Origin: Maniola hyperantus
Lineage: Eukaryota; Arthropoda; Insecta; Lepidoptera; Nymphalidae
Length of the DNA: 64,000 nucleotides
Reading direction: 5' to 3'
NCBI RefSeq assembly: GCF_902806685.2
Contig: NC_048541.1
Coordinates: 4,585,465 to 4,649,464, forward strand
Under the pieces are notes generated by a model. The model was not told where the DNA came from and made no database searches. It was given only the letters and a program-made list of their open reading frames with translations. The number at the start of each line of letters is the position of its first letter. Position 1 is the first letter of the stretch. The position numbers and the translations under genes were made by a program. This document shows positions 1 to 12,900 of this stretch, one piece after another.

Positions 1-793
1 GTGCGTGCATCACGCAACAACCACTGGACCAATTTAGATGAAACTTTCGCAGTTTGACGCATAGGTATACCTACGTCTGACTTGAATACTAAGCTAAGCT
101 GTTGTATATAACCCGAGGTAGAGCTGCAGCTGTCAGCATGACTTGCGTTTCACACGGACGAAAAAGGAGAAAAACCTTCTGCAATTTTTTGAAACTTTTC
201 ATTTTATAAAGTATCGATAAAGCGCAACGCGCATGATTGCTGGTGTTATTAAACCTGAATCTGCGGTTTGCACTGCATCAGGTCTGCTTTGATAGGTACC
301 TTTAGTAGCACTCGCAAGATTTGTTGGTGTAAGAATCATTAAAATCGATCTACCCTGCCTCTAGAGAGCCACAAAGGAACAAGTAGGTACATATTATAAA
401 AACTGATGAACACATAACCACACCTTTGCGTTGCGCAGTCGGATAAAAAACGCGCAACGGCAACGTAGTACGCAACTTCAAGAACGCCTTTCATTTCACA
501 ATAAGCTGGAAAACGGCGCAATGTCATTTGAAGCCATTGCGGCCCTATGGTAATACAAAAGTTTAAGTAAGTCGGTGTAGGGAAGAACGGAGTACTTAAT
601 TAGAATCTCATCAGATCACAGCTTGCGTGTGAATGGGCCTAATTAGCCCAACTACATGCAACTAGAGGCGCAGGCCTTACGAAAATTATTCATGACCTTC
701 TCATAAGAAACTTCATCATTCATTAGATGCTCAGTTTTGCGTACCGTGCGTTAAAGATCGCGCGGTTTGAGATTTTTTATTTATATCAGCGTT
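1..793. other. Upstream region, no gene seen
   Basis: Apart from the possible promoter near 100-160, no convincing coding exon was found on either strand. The short open frames here show no recognisable motif. Confidence 0.5.
100..160 (+). promoter_or_regulatory. Possible core promoter upstream of the lipase gene
   Basis: A TATATAA box lies at about 107-113, and a TCAGC initiator-like sequence about 25-30 bases downstream. It is the only TATA plus initiator pair I noticed between the window start and the lipase ATG at 794. Assignment to the lipase is inference. Confidence 0.25.
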
Positions 794-2230
794 ATGAAAT
801 CGTTTTTTGTTATTCTGTGGTTATGTCGGTTTATCCTGGCTGTGACCGACACGGGAACTCCTACCGGCCTTCTCGCGGAATGTATGTATTGATGTGATTG
901 TAATATTTTTAGTTTTTATAGCGTTCTTTTTGGTGTGAAAATATCAAAACCCATCAGAAGAAGGAACGTTGAGAGACTTACCCACCAGCCTGACTAGACA
1001 TGTTATGACATCAAAGGAGTCGCAGGGAGCAACTGGACGGAACTGGCACAAAGACAGATCTACGCAAATTGTAGTCTCTTCAAGAGACCGTTATAAAGCG
1101 ATGGACGTATGATGAGATATTATTTATTAATCTATACCTACTCAAAATTAAACTCTGACCTTAAAAAGCAGTAAGAGCTAGGTCAGCTCTTACACGTAGT
1201 TACATAAACGGTTGTTTACTGTCGTGGATCGGACTTTTAGGAGCCGCGTTTATATTATAAAATCAGGATTATATTATCATAATTAAAGAAAACTACTTAC
1301 CTACCATAATTTCAGGTCCAGGAATGACGAAAAACACCACCTTATCACAAAAAACAAGAAATTCTTTAACCGTTGTCGCGCTATGGCCGAGCAGCGGTTG
1401 GCTGGGCAGCAAGGAAGTGACGTGTCCGCTGAGCCACCAGGGGGCAGGCTGTGTGGCGAAACACCTCGACTTCAAAAAAAGGAAAACCTTGGTTAGCCCG
1501 ATTTGGAAATTAGTTTAATTAGTACTAGGCAAGTTCGTGAGGAATTTATATTGATCGTAGCTTCAATATCCGGTCCCAATATCGATCTGATCAGATCGAC
1601 GTATGCGAAGAACATTTATTTTTGTCGTACATATTATTTAGGTAGATACGGAGATACCTATCTACTACCGAAAAATGTTTAGGAACCCAAATAGGACGAC
1701 TTAAGAACCTACTATCTATAGTTTGTTCTGGATGACGATTGACGTTTATGGAATTTGGCTCTATAGTAATTCAACCCCGAAGCCCCGAACCGGGCAGTCG
1801 AAAGCACGTATCAACGTTTAGCGTTCCCGAATACGTGCTAACGGCTCTAAAAACCAAAATGTGGAGCGATACTGTAAATCTAGTACCTACCTAACCTCAC
1901 TTTTAATAGGAAAAATAAAAATATACTAGACCGTTTTTCAAAACCTTAGTAGGTAGGTACCTAGGTAGTTACTTAGTTTCCTAATATTTTCTTTTTAATT
2001 TCAGGTATTCGTAAGCGGTTACTTAGACGCATCATTCTCACCAATTTCGAGGGCATTGGCTACCACTTACGTTGATCGCGGCAACAACGTCATCATTGTG
2101 GAAATCTATCCCATCCTTCATCGGAGCTATCCTATGTAATTCTATACTGCCGTTCTCTATCTAAAAAGCGATTAACTACAAGAAATCTACTAAGGAAGAA
2201 AGAAAGAAGAGATTAACTAGAAGAATTAAG

Positions 2231-2261
<31 letters not shown>

Positions 2262-4389
2262 AATACTTTATTGCACACAAAAAATAATACATAACATGAC
2301 AAAAAACAAAGAAACTAAAACTAAAAAAATGATTGTATGCAAGGTGGTAAGAGATAGAAGAATGATATCTTGAGGAAACCAGCATGCCTTAGATTTCTCA
2401 GCTTGGCCAGCGTGGCGGACTGTGGCCAACCCTTCTCATTTTGAGAGGAGACCCGCGGTCAGTAGTGAGCCGGCGCGGCGATGGGTTGATGATCATAATG
2501 ATGTTTCTAAAAAATCTTGCTTCGTAGGACCAAACTAAAAAGTAACTTATAACCTTAGTCCTACGTTATTTTTTAAAAAGATCATTTTTTTAAATTCCCA
2601 TGTTTTTGGCTATAACTGAAAAACTAGTTTTTAAAAACCGTATTTAAAAGTACCTACCTACCAGAGGATATTCGAGCGTGATTTTCCGTTAGATTCGTAC
2701 CTGGCTTTAACTTTTCTTCTCGTCGACAGTGCAGCTCGCCTCACGAAGCCGCTAGGACACCTGTTAGGAGAGTTTCTGGCCGAGTTGACGGCAAGAGGCC
2801 TCTCAAATCGTAAGCTGGAACTGCTCGGCGGCAGTTTGGGCGCACACATCGCCTCATATGCCGCGATTCGGTACCACGAGCTGACACATTACAAACCTGC
2901 TAAATTAACTGGTCAGTAATTTTCCTATATAAAAGAATCCTCATAAGAGAGCTCAGATTAACCCAGTGGGCTAATGCTTGAAGTTTCTTTACGTGATCCA
3001 ATAAGAAATGAGATCCGTAGTGGAACGAGAGTAACCGATATAGCTCAACGAGTGGCGAAGCTGAAGAGGCAATGGGCAGTGCACATAGTTTGGAAAACCG
3101 ATAGACGTTGAAGTCCCAGTGTGCTAGAATGGCCACCTCGCACCGGAAAGCGAGGCCGTCACTCAAGCAGCGAATTTGTCCACCTAGGGTCCCCAGTCCC
3201 CACTAGATGAAGAAACGAGTCGCAGGAAGCCGCTGGATTCAGGTGGCGCAAGACCGTGGGCGTGTAGATCCCTATAAGAGAGCTATGTCCAGGAGTGGAC
3301 GTCTATTGGTTGATAATGATGAATATAATGACGAACCTATTGTTAAAAATTCCTATTGATAAAATATATCAAGTCTATTTTCTTATTGACAAAACTATCA
3401 AGTCCCTTATGTAAACATATCATGCAGGTCTTGACCCAGCTGGACCATGTTTCCGCACCCTGCCACGCGGAGAGCGGATCCACTCGGACGTGGCTCATAA
3501 AGTGGACGCGGTTCATACCAACATCGACGGATTTGGCTTGCCTGAACCTGTCGGGCACGTGGATTTCTATATCAATGGAGGTAAAGACTTGGTGAAACTT
3601 AACAAAAAGCAGCATGTACAAAGCGGCTAATAGAAGTTGTAGTAATACAAGAAATTATTAAAGTATAAAAGTGACCTAGATTTCAACAAATTCTTGAAAA
3701 GCCTTGCCTTGCCTTGGAACTTTAGAGTCTTCTCAAGTTCTAAAATTTACAACCAGAAGTAAAAGACTTTACCTACAGAGCAGAATAGAGCTAAGTGCAG
3801 CGTTTTTCTCGATAACAACTCAAGCTAAGCTTTATTCACTTTAACATAACGACGACGCGTTCAGTCTCTTCCGTCTTTAGTTTTTAGCATACTAATTTCA
3901 ACCGTATGTCAAAGTGCATAAAGCTGAGTTTAAGGTGATATCATAAAGAATCAGTTCCACTCGACTCCGTCTGTATTTGTCAGTCCTTAGAGAAGGTACT
4001 TTAGCTACTTTTAAGACTTCAATATCTCTGTTTCTCTTCCAGGCGAATTCCAGCCTGCAATGGAGTTGAACTACCTACTTCCCTGCCTCCAACTGTGCAG
4101 TCATGTACGAGCAGCCATTTACTGGATCATAGCGAATCACGAGACAGACAAATTCTTAGCAGTTCGTTGTTCGTCCTTGGCCGACGTGCGACGCGGGAAC
4201 TGCTACCAGGAACACATAGAAACCAACGTGCTAGGTCCAAAGACGAACTTCAGTAGACCAGGACTTTACTATCTACCTACTATGGAATCGCATCCGTATT
4301 ATCTGGGGGAAAAGGGTCTAAAACCGAGAAAGTTTGCCGCAAATCATTATTTATTGAACCTCACCCCTGATGAGGATATTGTTGTATGA
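794..4389 (+). CDS. Pancreatic-lipase-family neutral lipase, six exons, complete
   Basis: Exons 794-881, 1316-1491, 2005-2135, 2730-2911, 3428-3580 and 4043-4389 (stop included) have GT/AG borders and join in phase to 358 aa, a normal length for insect secreted lipases. Residues 1 to about 17 are a hydrophobic signal peptide (MKSFFVILWLCRFILA). The nucleophile elbow is GGSLGAH with Ser167, the acid is LDPAGP with Asp195 followed by a VHTN motif, and the base is His264 in CSHVRA. This is the alpha/beta-hydrolase triad of the pancreatic lipase/PLA1 family, so secreted ester or phospholipid hydrolysis is expected. The stretch after the oxyanion-side strand reads VEIYP where relatives commonly have an Asp-Trp. 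The start is the first ATG before the signal peptide. Substrate and tissue cannot be told from sequence. Confidence 0.9.
2231..2262. repeat. (ATAG)n microsatellite in lipase intron 3
   Basis: About eight tandem ATAG units, followed by TTTATTGCACACAAAAA, a sequence common at the tails of lepidopteran retroposons. Confidence 0.8.
2358..2500 (+). repeat. Retroposon 3' tail ('gaggagacccg' family)
   Basis: It carries the series TTGAGGAAACC, TGGCCAGCGTGG, GAGAGGAGACCCG, GAGCCGG and GATGGGTTGATGAT. Related pieces lie at 9555-9640, 19405-19585, 23460-23550 and 41300-41400. I take this to be the 3' part of an abundant lepidopteran SINE/LINE, here in the lipase intron. Confidence 0.6.
2990..3310 (+). 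mobile_element. RTE-type LINE remnant (C-terminal reverse-transcriptase region)
   Basis: The frame-broken sequence encodes pieces similar to those at 43690-44170 and 48340-48700: a KRQWAVHIV.KTDRR-like stretch, LEWPPRTGKRGR, then a match to QVAQDR and YKRAMSRSGRLLVDNDE. This is the conserved tail of the endonuclease/RT polyprotein of lepidopteran RTE elements. It is truncated and full of stops, and sits in the lipase intron between exons 4 and 5. Confidence 0.65.
3825..3945. repeat. Interspersed repeat ending in AATAAAGCTGAGTTTAAG-like sequence
   Basis: Two halves, GCTAAGCTTTATTCACTTTAACATA and TTCAACCGTATGTCAAAGTGCATAAAGCTGAG, are nearly inverted. Related copies occur at 5466-5595 and 12880-13000. 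It looks like a small palindromic MITE. Confidence 0.5.
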
Positions 4390-4797
4390 GTAAATCTTAC
4401 ATTTATGCTGTTTTAGGGTTCCGTACCTCAGAAGAAAAAAAGGAGCCCTTATATTTTATTTGAAGATAACTAAGGGCCTAAGGTCTGAAATTGTTGTCAT
4501 GTGTCCGCGTTTTAAGAGCGCACATCGCATTGCTAGCGCTGCCATTATTGCATTGCGAGTGTAGGGGCTCAACCGAAAGCCTTTTTAAAAAAAGATTTAT
4601 TTAACAAAAAAAAATACATAATTTATTATATTTGGAAATGGAATTAATATCATTGAAATATGGATATATGATATGTATATAGAATTCGTAAGAGATGTGT
4701 AACGTCCTCGACTGCTCAGACCTTTCGATGCAAAGTTAAACCAGCTGGACTGTATGCCGCTAGCAACTACTACCTATAATTATACAGTACCACTAAG

Positions 4798-4911
4798 ATG
4801 GCTCGTGAGATAGGATCCTTGCGGGAGGATCACAGTGGACTCACAAGAATCTCCACGTCGCTGTCGCCCTCCCGCAACTCGCGCCCTACCTTACGAGCCA
4901 TCTCAGTCTCG
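4798..4911 (-). other. Exon-like inverted duplication
   Basis: On the - strand a frame from about 4911 reads TETEMARKVGRELREGDSD and continues VEIL. It is preceded by an acceptor-like TTTTTCTGTAG and followed by a strong donor (CTT then GTGAGT). The + strand from 4798 repeats the start of the same sequence (ATGGCTCGTGAGATAGGATC, then TTGCGGGAGG), so the segment forms a hairpin. It may be an exon fragment copied in inverted orientation. No neighbouring exons were found. Confidence 0.3.
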
Positions 4912-6287
4912 GTAACCCTACAGAAAAATTGCAGATGTAAAAATTTTGGCTGCGAAAAAATAAAACGAGAAGTACATACATCAGAAATTTATTAAACGTA
5001 CAAATACAAATAATAATTATTATAATAATATATAAGTTTAATATACAACAAATAGCTTATTATGTTTCTGTTAGAGGATATAATTCATGCTAGGTATTTC
5101 ATACAAAAACTATCTAAAAAGTTATTTATATACAAGATTTTTTTAAACATTCAGTCTACCTTTAACTATGCGAGTGTGTACGTACAACTAGGTTGCGTGC
5201 GCGATTATTAGGCTATTAACACACTACATCCGATCCAAAACCGATAAAATTCAGATCTAGAAAACTCGGATCGAATCCGGATGCCGATTTTACAATAAAA
5301 ACAAAACAATAACTTTCTCTGTCACGCTTATAAGCTGACCGCTTGCGAGAGAGACGAAGACACTATCATGACACTTGCGCTTAATCATAGACACTACACA
5401 AGCGCAATGTGCGAATGTGTTGTACGTGCCAACACTTATTAACACGGCTGGAACAACTCGTAGTTTCTTATAAGCTTAAGTAAGCTGTATTTACTTTAAC
5501 ATAGCTGGCCGCTGCACGCACCCTTTAAATTTCCTCCATGATATGTTTTCTCTTTAAATTTCAACTGAATGTCAAATTAAATAAAGCTGCACTTTCACAG
5601 ACACGACAGTTGACCCATAGAGTTAAAATGGCACGTGAGGAGTCATTTTGTACGGAATAGATAAGTTGTTATGTATTTATCAAGTCAAAAGTTTTGTTTA
5701 GTTAAGTAGTTAGTTAAGTTCTTTTTATTTGTCAATATATTTTGCAAATGCTGTGTACACATTTTATAAATATATTTATCAGCCTGTGATTGTTTATAAG
5801 TGTCGTAGTTTGTGTTAAATTAATGTATTGTATGTGGCCCTAATAAATAAAATAAAATAAATAAAAGAATCGTTGCACTCTGCTCTGGTCCACTCCACTC
5901 CATAAAAGAGTCTGTCTCTCTCGCACGAGGAGGACTCAGGAATCCCACTTCAATATTTTTCATGAGATTCTGGTCCACCTGTACTTTTACTGTGAACGTG
6001 CCGGCTCTTGTTAACCGACCCGTAAGCGTGCTAGTTGTACGTAAACACTCCGCTGATACTTCATATGTACGTTTGATATTGTCACGACCGCGTCCACTAC
6101 CGCGCCTGCGAGGTAACGTGAACAAGCACTAACTCTGTTCAGTCCTTACCGAATAAGGGAAATAAATCATTATATTTAGTATGCCGTACTAAGTGGAACA
6201 CTTATGGATCTCGGTGTCTGTCTGGAGGTATAAACGCATTGTTGTGGTGGGATATCACGCGACAGAAAGCGATTGGAGTCGTACATT

Positions 6288-6400
6288 AGGGGGTATCACC
6301 ACACCGCCTAAAACTGGTTCTCTTGTAGCCAGTCATAGTTCCACCTAGTTACTAAAAGTTTGTTTCCCGAGTCGCTTGGAGATTCGAGTAAAACATGTCT
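6288..6400 (-). pseudogene. Decayed partial copy of PI3K exon 31
   Basis: The + strand sequence GGTATCACCACACCGCCTA, AAACTGGTTCTCTTGTAGCC and AGTCATAGTTCCA matches 7003-7060 of the true terminal exon, with scattered changes. A further match, GAGTCGCTTGGAG, follows after an insertion. It lies about 700 bases downstream of its parent in gene orientation. No open frame survives. Confidence 0.75.
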
Positions 6401-6934
6401 TGCCAGTCAGTTTGCGTACAATAGTGCACGTATAATGTGTACGCAAGTCGTCCTCTACAGAAGCGAGATGCGCCTCTGTTTCTCTCTCATACTTTAAGCA
6501 TGGTCAACTATTTGCACATACAGAGGCGGATTTGCACTAAGGCCCAGTAGGCCCGGTCCTAGGGAGGCCAAGTATTAGGGGCGGCTAGTCGTGAAAAAAA
6601 TTCATTGATGTTATGATAAAAGTTGGCAATAAAAAAACGTTAAGTGTGTAGTCTATTATCATGAGTGCTAAGAAAGGGGCGGCTGATACCTACTTACTAC
6701 ATGGGCTGGGGCCTAGGGTGGCCAAGACTGCAAATCCGCCACTGTGCACATACAATAGTAAGGTATTCCATTAAGCCATAACGGCAGCAATACAACGCGC
6801 CGCTGCCCTCACGCATTCAATCTGACAATCAACTCTAATACATGGATCTACAGTATAGGGCGCATCCGTATTGTGACCACGACTCACCGAAGGGGTCCGT
6901 CCGTGGTCCAAATGGCGGAGCGCGCCAGCACTAG

Positions 6935-9900
6935 CTACCGCGGGATGTACTCCAGCGGGTACCACGCAACGGTCTCCTCCCGCAGATTCAACGAGTTCAG
7001 AGGTATTACCACGCCGCCCAGGAACTGGTTCTCTTGTAGCGAGTCGTAGTTCCAGACAGTCGCTTGGAGGCTTCTGTTCTTGACGACTTCGAGCGGGAGG
7101 CGGTATTCGAGCATCTCCATGAAAGATGGATGCGAGTTGCGCTTCAGAACGCGCGTTTTTCGCTTCGTTTCTTTGTTCGGGTCTGGGACTAGGTACACCT
7201 GTAATGAAGTACGACATTGTAATTTTTAATTCTGGGAAGCCAAAAAATCACGGTAGCTTCCGTGATATCACTAAGGGGAGTGCAATACCGTCTCAGCACT
7301 GACGGCTCGGGTTGGCAGGCTCAATGACGCTCGCATCGAATTTTATATTTAAAGGCAATACTGACACAATTGTTTATTCAGTAATATCAAAAACGTGCGC
7401 GAGGATTTTTCCGTTTGGTGGAAAATTTGGGTCAGTTTCGTCTGGAACAGGATTAATATTAAACGGAAGTCCCGCCATAATGGAATAATATTGATAAAGT
7501 ATAACAATGTAAGCTAATTCTTTTGTATACCATCTCTAAACTAAATAAATCTAGTGCTACACTTTTCTGCAGCGAGAGCGTTATAAAAGGGGTACGAATA
7601 CATTTCGACCTGCTATTTGAGTTAAGAGATCGTGTACAAAAAAAACGGCCAAGCGCGAGTCAGACTCGCGCACCGAGAGTTTCGTACTACATTTCGTATT
7701 TTTTCGACATTTTGCACGATAAATCAAAAACTATTATGTATGAAAATGAATAAAAATCTGTTTTTGAATGTACAGGTACAGCTCTTTCATATGATATCCC
7801 ACTGCATATAGTAATCTTACTTTCAAAAATTGAAAATACAAATGATTTGTTCATGAACAAGTTTTTTTTTGTGATGTAACCTTGTGGTTACATCTCAAGT
7901 TTTCGGATTTATTCCTTTACTTGTGCTATAAGACCTACCTACCTACCAAATTTCATGATTGTAGGTCAACGGGAAGTACCCTATAGCTTTTCTTGACGGA
8001 CAGACAGACAACAAAATGATCCTCTAGGGGTTCCTTTTTTCCTTTTGAGGTACGGAACCCTAAAAAATGAGTCATAATATCGATTCTTACCTTGACGTAG
8101 GGGTTTGGTGGCAGGCCTTGTGGCGTGGCGGCCAAGGACTGAGCGTGCAGAATCAGCACAGACAAAACTCCGCCCGAATACTGTACGGACAGTTTTAATG
8201 ATCCGGATCCGGTATTCTCCGCTTCGATTGACTCTCCTGCAATTATTACAATAAAAGTCACTATCATCAGAGGGAGGTGTGGCCTAGTTGTGACAACGCA
8301 TATCAACAACGAATGCGATTGTTAAGCAGCGTTGACCTAAATCGTAACTGGATGGGTGACCGATTTTGGAGGTCCAAATTTGGCCTTTTCATTTCCTCCG
8401 TGCCTCGGAGAGCATGTTAAGCCGTCGGTCCCGGTTATTATCACTAACATCTGATAATAAACCTAAGTAAGTAAATTAACCTAACGGATAGAACTCGGAT
8501 GACGGAAGTACAGTGCGTAATCGCCGTAAGGGTAAAACAGGAGTTTGTAGTCCACGCGGACGAAGTCGCGGGCATAAGCTAGTTTAAGAAAAAGGTAAAA
8601 AAATATTGATAAAAGTGTATCCTTCTTACCTTTCCTCAATCTCTGAGGCTCGACGTCTTGCTGGTCCCTCAGCAGCGGATGGAAGAACGTGTAGACGAGG
8701 TCGGAATGCGCGATCTCGTCCGCCAGGCTGAACAGCGACGTGAGGAACGCTTGCACGTCGGCGAACCTCTTCTCCGCGACCTGGCGCACGTTGGAGCGAC
8801 CCACGTGCAGGCCGATGGGTAAACTATGATATTGGAACTGTTAGCTCGACACCAGACTGAATTATACCTCGTAGGCGACAGGTTGAAATGACAATCGGTG
8901 TATAAGGCGGGGAGACGCCCCGCACATCACGCAAGGTTAGCGCGGGGCCTGTGCAGGTGTGCAGGGTGTTCCCTTCCCGATTGCCATCTCGACCTGTCGC
9001 CGACTACAGATTGACGGAACTCTCCCTTTGATGCTAAATCGACGATATGTCAAATATTAGGCTATAGTGACGGGAAATCATAGGGCTACCTGCGTCAATT
9101 CTAGTAACATTTGACGCCTGCCAGTGACGTCGAAGCCTCGACGTATTGTTAGAAGTTCCCTAACTGTCGCGAACTGTGTCGATGCGCACAAAACGCATAA
9201 AACGCACACGCTCACGCACAAAACGTTTTTTCGCCATCATTCCTCATATGCATGGGTAAGGTTTGGAATACTCTTCCGCGATCTGTGCTTCCTACCAATT
9301 ACAATCCAGGTATATCTTTAAAACAAGTGTGAATAGGCATCTTTTAGGTCAACGCATCCCATTATAAGCGACACTTTCCATCAGGTGTAATTGTGGTCAA
9401 GCGTGTGCCTATTATAAATTTAATAATAGGCACACGCTTGACCACTCGTTGGCTGTCTGTGTTAGTTTGCGCAAGACTTTTACAAGTGCTTTTGAATCTT
9501 TATAATAATTTACCACGCCAATAATGACGAATATTTGTAAAATATGTGTAATCAACCCACCGTCCGCTCACTAGAGAGCACGGGTCTCCTCTCAGTATTA
9601 GATAGATTTGGCCATAGTCCACCCGTTGGCCAAAAGCAACATGTATTTTAGAAACCTCTATCCTCTAAGCATTATTTATTATGCCGCTTCTAGACATCGT
9701 ATAAGTCCCGCAAATGCGCGTGGTCGCCATTTTAGTGACGTCAGCACTAGACGAAGTTTCGAGTTGATGGCATATTTTTATTTTGGCTGACGTCAGAACG
9801 ACGTTATTTCGATGATAATGAGACATGGTTCCAGCGCAATAGCAATTTGCGGGACTTATATCACATTTTGTAATTATGTTAAAAGATATTATCAACATTA

Positions 9901-12900
9901 TGAGACGCAAGAATTCTAGTGTTAATCGCGACAAATAAGCGATATTTAAGGCGATAAGATTACTCATCAGTTACAATATCTTATCTTTGAAACAAATATC
10001 GATTTACTATTGAACTTCAAACACAAACAAAACTAAAGTAAAACATGTACAAAATAATTAGACATTTGGAGAATAGCGAGTAGATTTGTGTGTATTACAA
10101 ATACAACCTGTTTGTTATCATTTGACACGCTCGAATGGAACTTTTACTGCAAATAATGCTGTAGACATAACTCTTCGATATACAATGACTCAAGAAAATG
10201 TGATAACGTCCTTATTGTAGTTCATTTCCTAAAGTGTCGAGTTTCAGATAGGTCTCTTTAATTTCGCAATCTGCAGTGTTAAGAATTTACGCGTGAATTA
10301 CGTTTCGGTCATTTATGCAGTGAATTTCATCAGGATTATTCTGTTATTTGTGATCTCATGGACAGTAATAATGCTTCGGTTTCGAGGGTTCAAGGCTTCG
10401 ATAAATTTTAAGTCGGGGAAAACGAGTGGAATCGAACACTACGATAATTCTCCGGGAATATCTCTCAACGGTGCTTACAGGGCAAATAGAGACGAACTAT
10501 TCGGTATGTAACTGATAAAATAGAATTACTTGTATACATTTTTAACGTTTATTTTATTTTATTTTCATTGGCTATAACTTTATCAATGTTCTTTCTTTTC
10601 ATAATAATCATAATACTCTATTCCATTCTAATATTATAAATGCGAAAGTGTGTCTGTCTGTATGTCCGTCTGTTTGCCTGTCTGCTAGCCTTTCACGGCC
10701 CATCCGTTCAACCGATTTTGACGAAATTTGGTACAGAGATAGCTTGCATCCCGGGGAAGTACAAAGGCTACTTTTTATCCCGGAAAATTCAAATAGTTCC
10801 CACGGGACTTTTAAAAAGCTAAATCCACGCGGACGAAGTCGCGGGCATCATCATCTAATATGTAATATGCGCAAGTGTTATTTTGATAACAATAGTACAT
10901 AAAAACTAAGCATCATATTTCTTCAAAAACGTATTTATCTACAGCATTGTAAATCTGTAACCTGAACACTTGACACAATAACATAAGAATGTCCGTATGA
11001 TAAGGATAAAGTGATTAAGAAAATTAGTAATATTACAAGGTTTACAGCTCTAGATTAAATATACATAAATTTTGAAGCAATGAGGTCATTCGTATTAATA
11101 CATAATATTGTAAATCCAAAACTGTCTTTTTGTTACTTCTCTATACACTCGATTTCAACTAAAGGCAGTTTGTAGAGAAAGCAATGCCATTTATAAACAT
11201 TTTGAATATATTTTTACAGGCAGCGACCTCTATCTGGAGACGCCAAAGAAAATAACACCCGCCATGGTAAAGTTACCCACAAATCAATCTGCACAGTCCA
11301 TAAACCAATGGAAAAGCACAAACAATTTAACAAAACCTTCGAACGAAACAACAAACACAAGGAAAAGCGCACCAGATATCCCGCAAGCGGTTAATCAACC
11401 GACAAAAATTAATGTTAAAGAACAAAAGAAATTAGAGAAGCAGCGTCTGGTCGAGCAGAAAAAACAGGAAAAAATTGCAGAGAAAGAAAGACAACGAGAA
11501 GAGAAATTGAGAAAAGAGAGGGAGAAACTCATTGTGCAACAATCTAAGGCAGCGCAGCAACGATCAAAGAAAGAAGAGCAAAAGAACCCGAAAAAACGGG
11601 CTGCCCCTCAACCTCAGCAAACACAACAAACTACTCCATCTATCTCCCGTCAAAGACAGCAAAATTCGACAAACACTCTAGAGAGTTCGATAAGCAAAAG
11701 TAGCGGTCCACCCCCTTATTCATCAGTTCCCGAAGTCACACCAAATCCAACTGATGGTGCCGGAAACACCGGCTTTGCAAAACCGGTGGAAGACGTGGAC
11801 AGCTGGGGTTTGATATCCCAGCATCGCCAACAGATGAACAGACAAGCCGATGTTGGCAAGAGTGTGCCCAAACAAAAGCATTTAGATTTACATTACAATG
11901 GAGCTTCGATGAGCAATGACAAAGAAAATAGCGACGTTTAAGGCTTGAACGCATGCTAAGCGTGACGGATGCGACAACTACACTGCGAGACATCGCACTA
12001 CAAGAGTCGTACACGTGTACGATTTGTAATACAAGGAACTGTAGATGTACACCACACACGCACGCTCCATCATCGTTCATACAATACCATGTACAGTATG
12101 CGGCCGAAAGTAATGTACATCGCCCTTTAGAATGACATTTCGGCTTTGTAGAGCGTTGTCTCTGTCACGCATACCGTTTTGTCGGTCTCAACGACAGAGA
12201 CAGTGCTCTAAAAATTTGCTATCTCCTTCTAAAGGTTGATGTACATTACTTTCGGCCGCGTACTGTACATATTCTAGGAGGCGTGTTGGACTCGTTTTCA
12301 TTGCCAGTTTAAAAGTAGGGTTTCATTGGTGCGTATGTAAAAATGCAGCGTATACATGCACGAATGCCTAAGTGGAAACTAGTGAAATATAATGTGCCAG
12401 GTTGTTTGTTACTCTATACTAACGCTGCAAAGAACCCTTACCTTTAGACACCTAAAATGCGCGTTCAAACGTACCAATGGCATCTTTACCTCAAGGATTT
12501 TAATACCTTGGCTTAAAGTCGTCGGAAAGATTTTATACAATAAAAAATATAGTAATATTGGTTATGTTGTAATTATTATAAAATAGCAATTAATAAGATA
12601 AACTACATTATCAACTCGATCTTATCGATTTACTAGAAATTGGCTGCTCGTGTAATGATTATGATCTCACAAGAACGTATCAAATGAAGTCATTGAAACA
12701 GTAGCTATCTTCGATTATAATACCTACCTACTATAATACGCGACAAGTTGAAATGTCAATCGAGGAGGGAACGCCGCGCACACCCGCACAGCCCCCGCGC
12801 TATCCCCGCTAAGGCTAATTATATAAGGCACACCGCACATCTACAGACTGGTGAAATACGAGGCGCAGTTTATTTTTGATTACTACTTATACTGAGTTTT

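Larger units (their letters stand above)
4390..6934. other. Intergenic stretch between lipase and PI3K 3' ends
   Basis: The two genes converge here. The stretch holds a piece of the GGTTCCGTACCTC repeat (about 4414-4450), an inverted coding-like hairpin (4798-4911), a palindromic repeat (5466-5595), an unassigned open frame (5820-6125, - strand), a decayed copy of the last PI3K exon (about 6288-6400) and other low-copy sequence. I found no complete gene. Confidence 0.5.

Noticed and set aside
5820..6125. 101-residue - strand frame as a gene
   Set aside because: No recognisable motif and no splice partners. Low-complexity ends suggest chance or old repeat.
6771..7217. 148-residue open frame on the - strand
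   Set aside because: It is a shadow of PI3K exon 31 in another frame. The exon's own frame carries the C2 domain.
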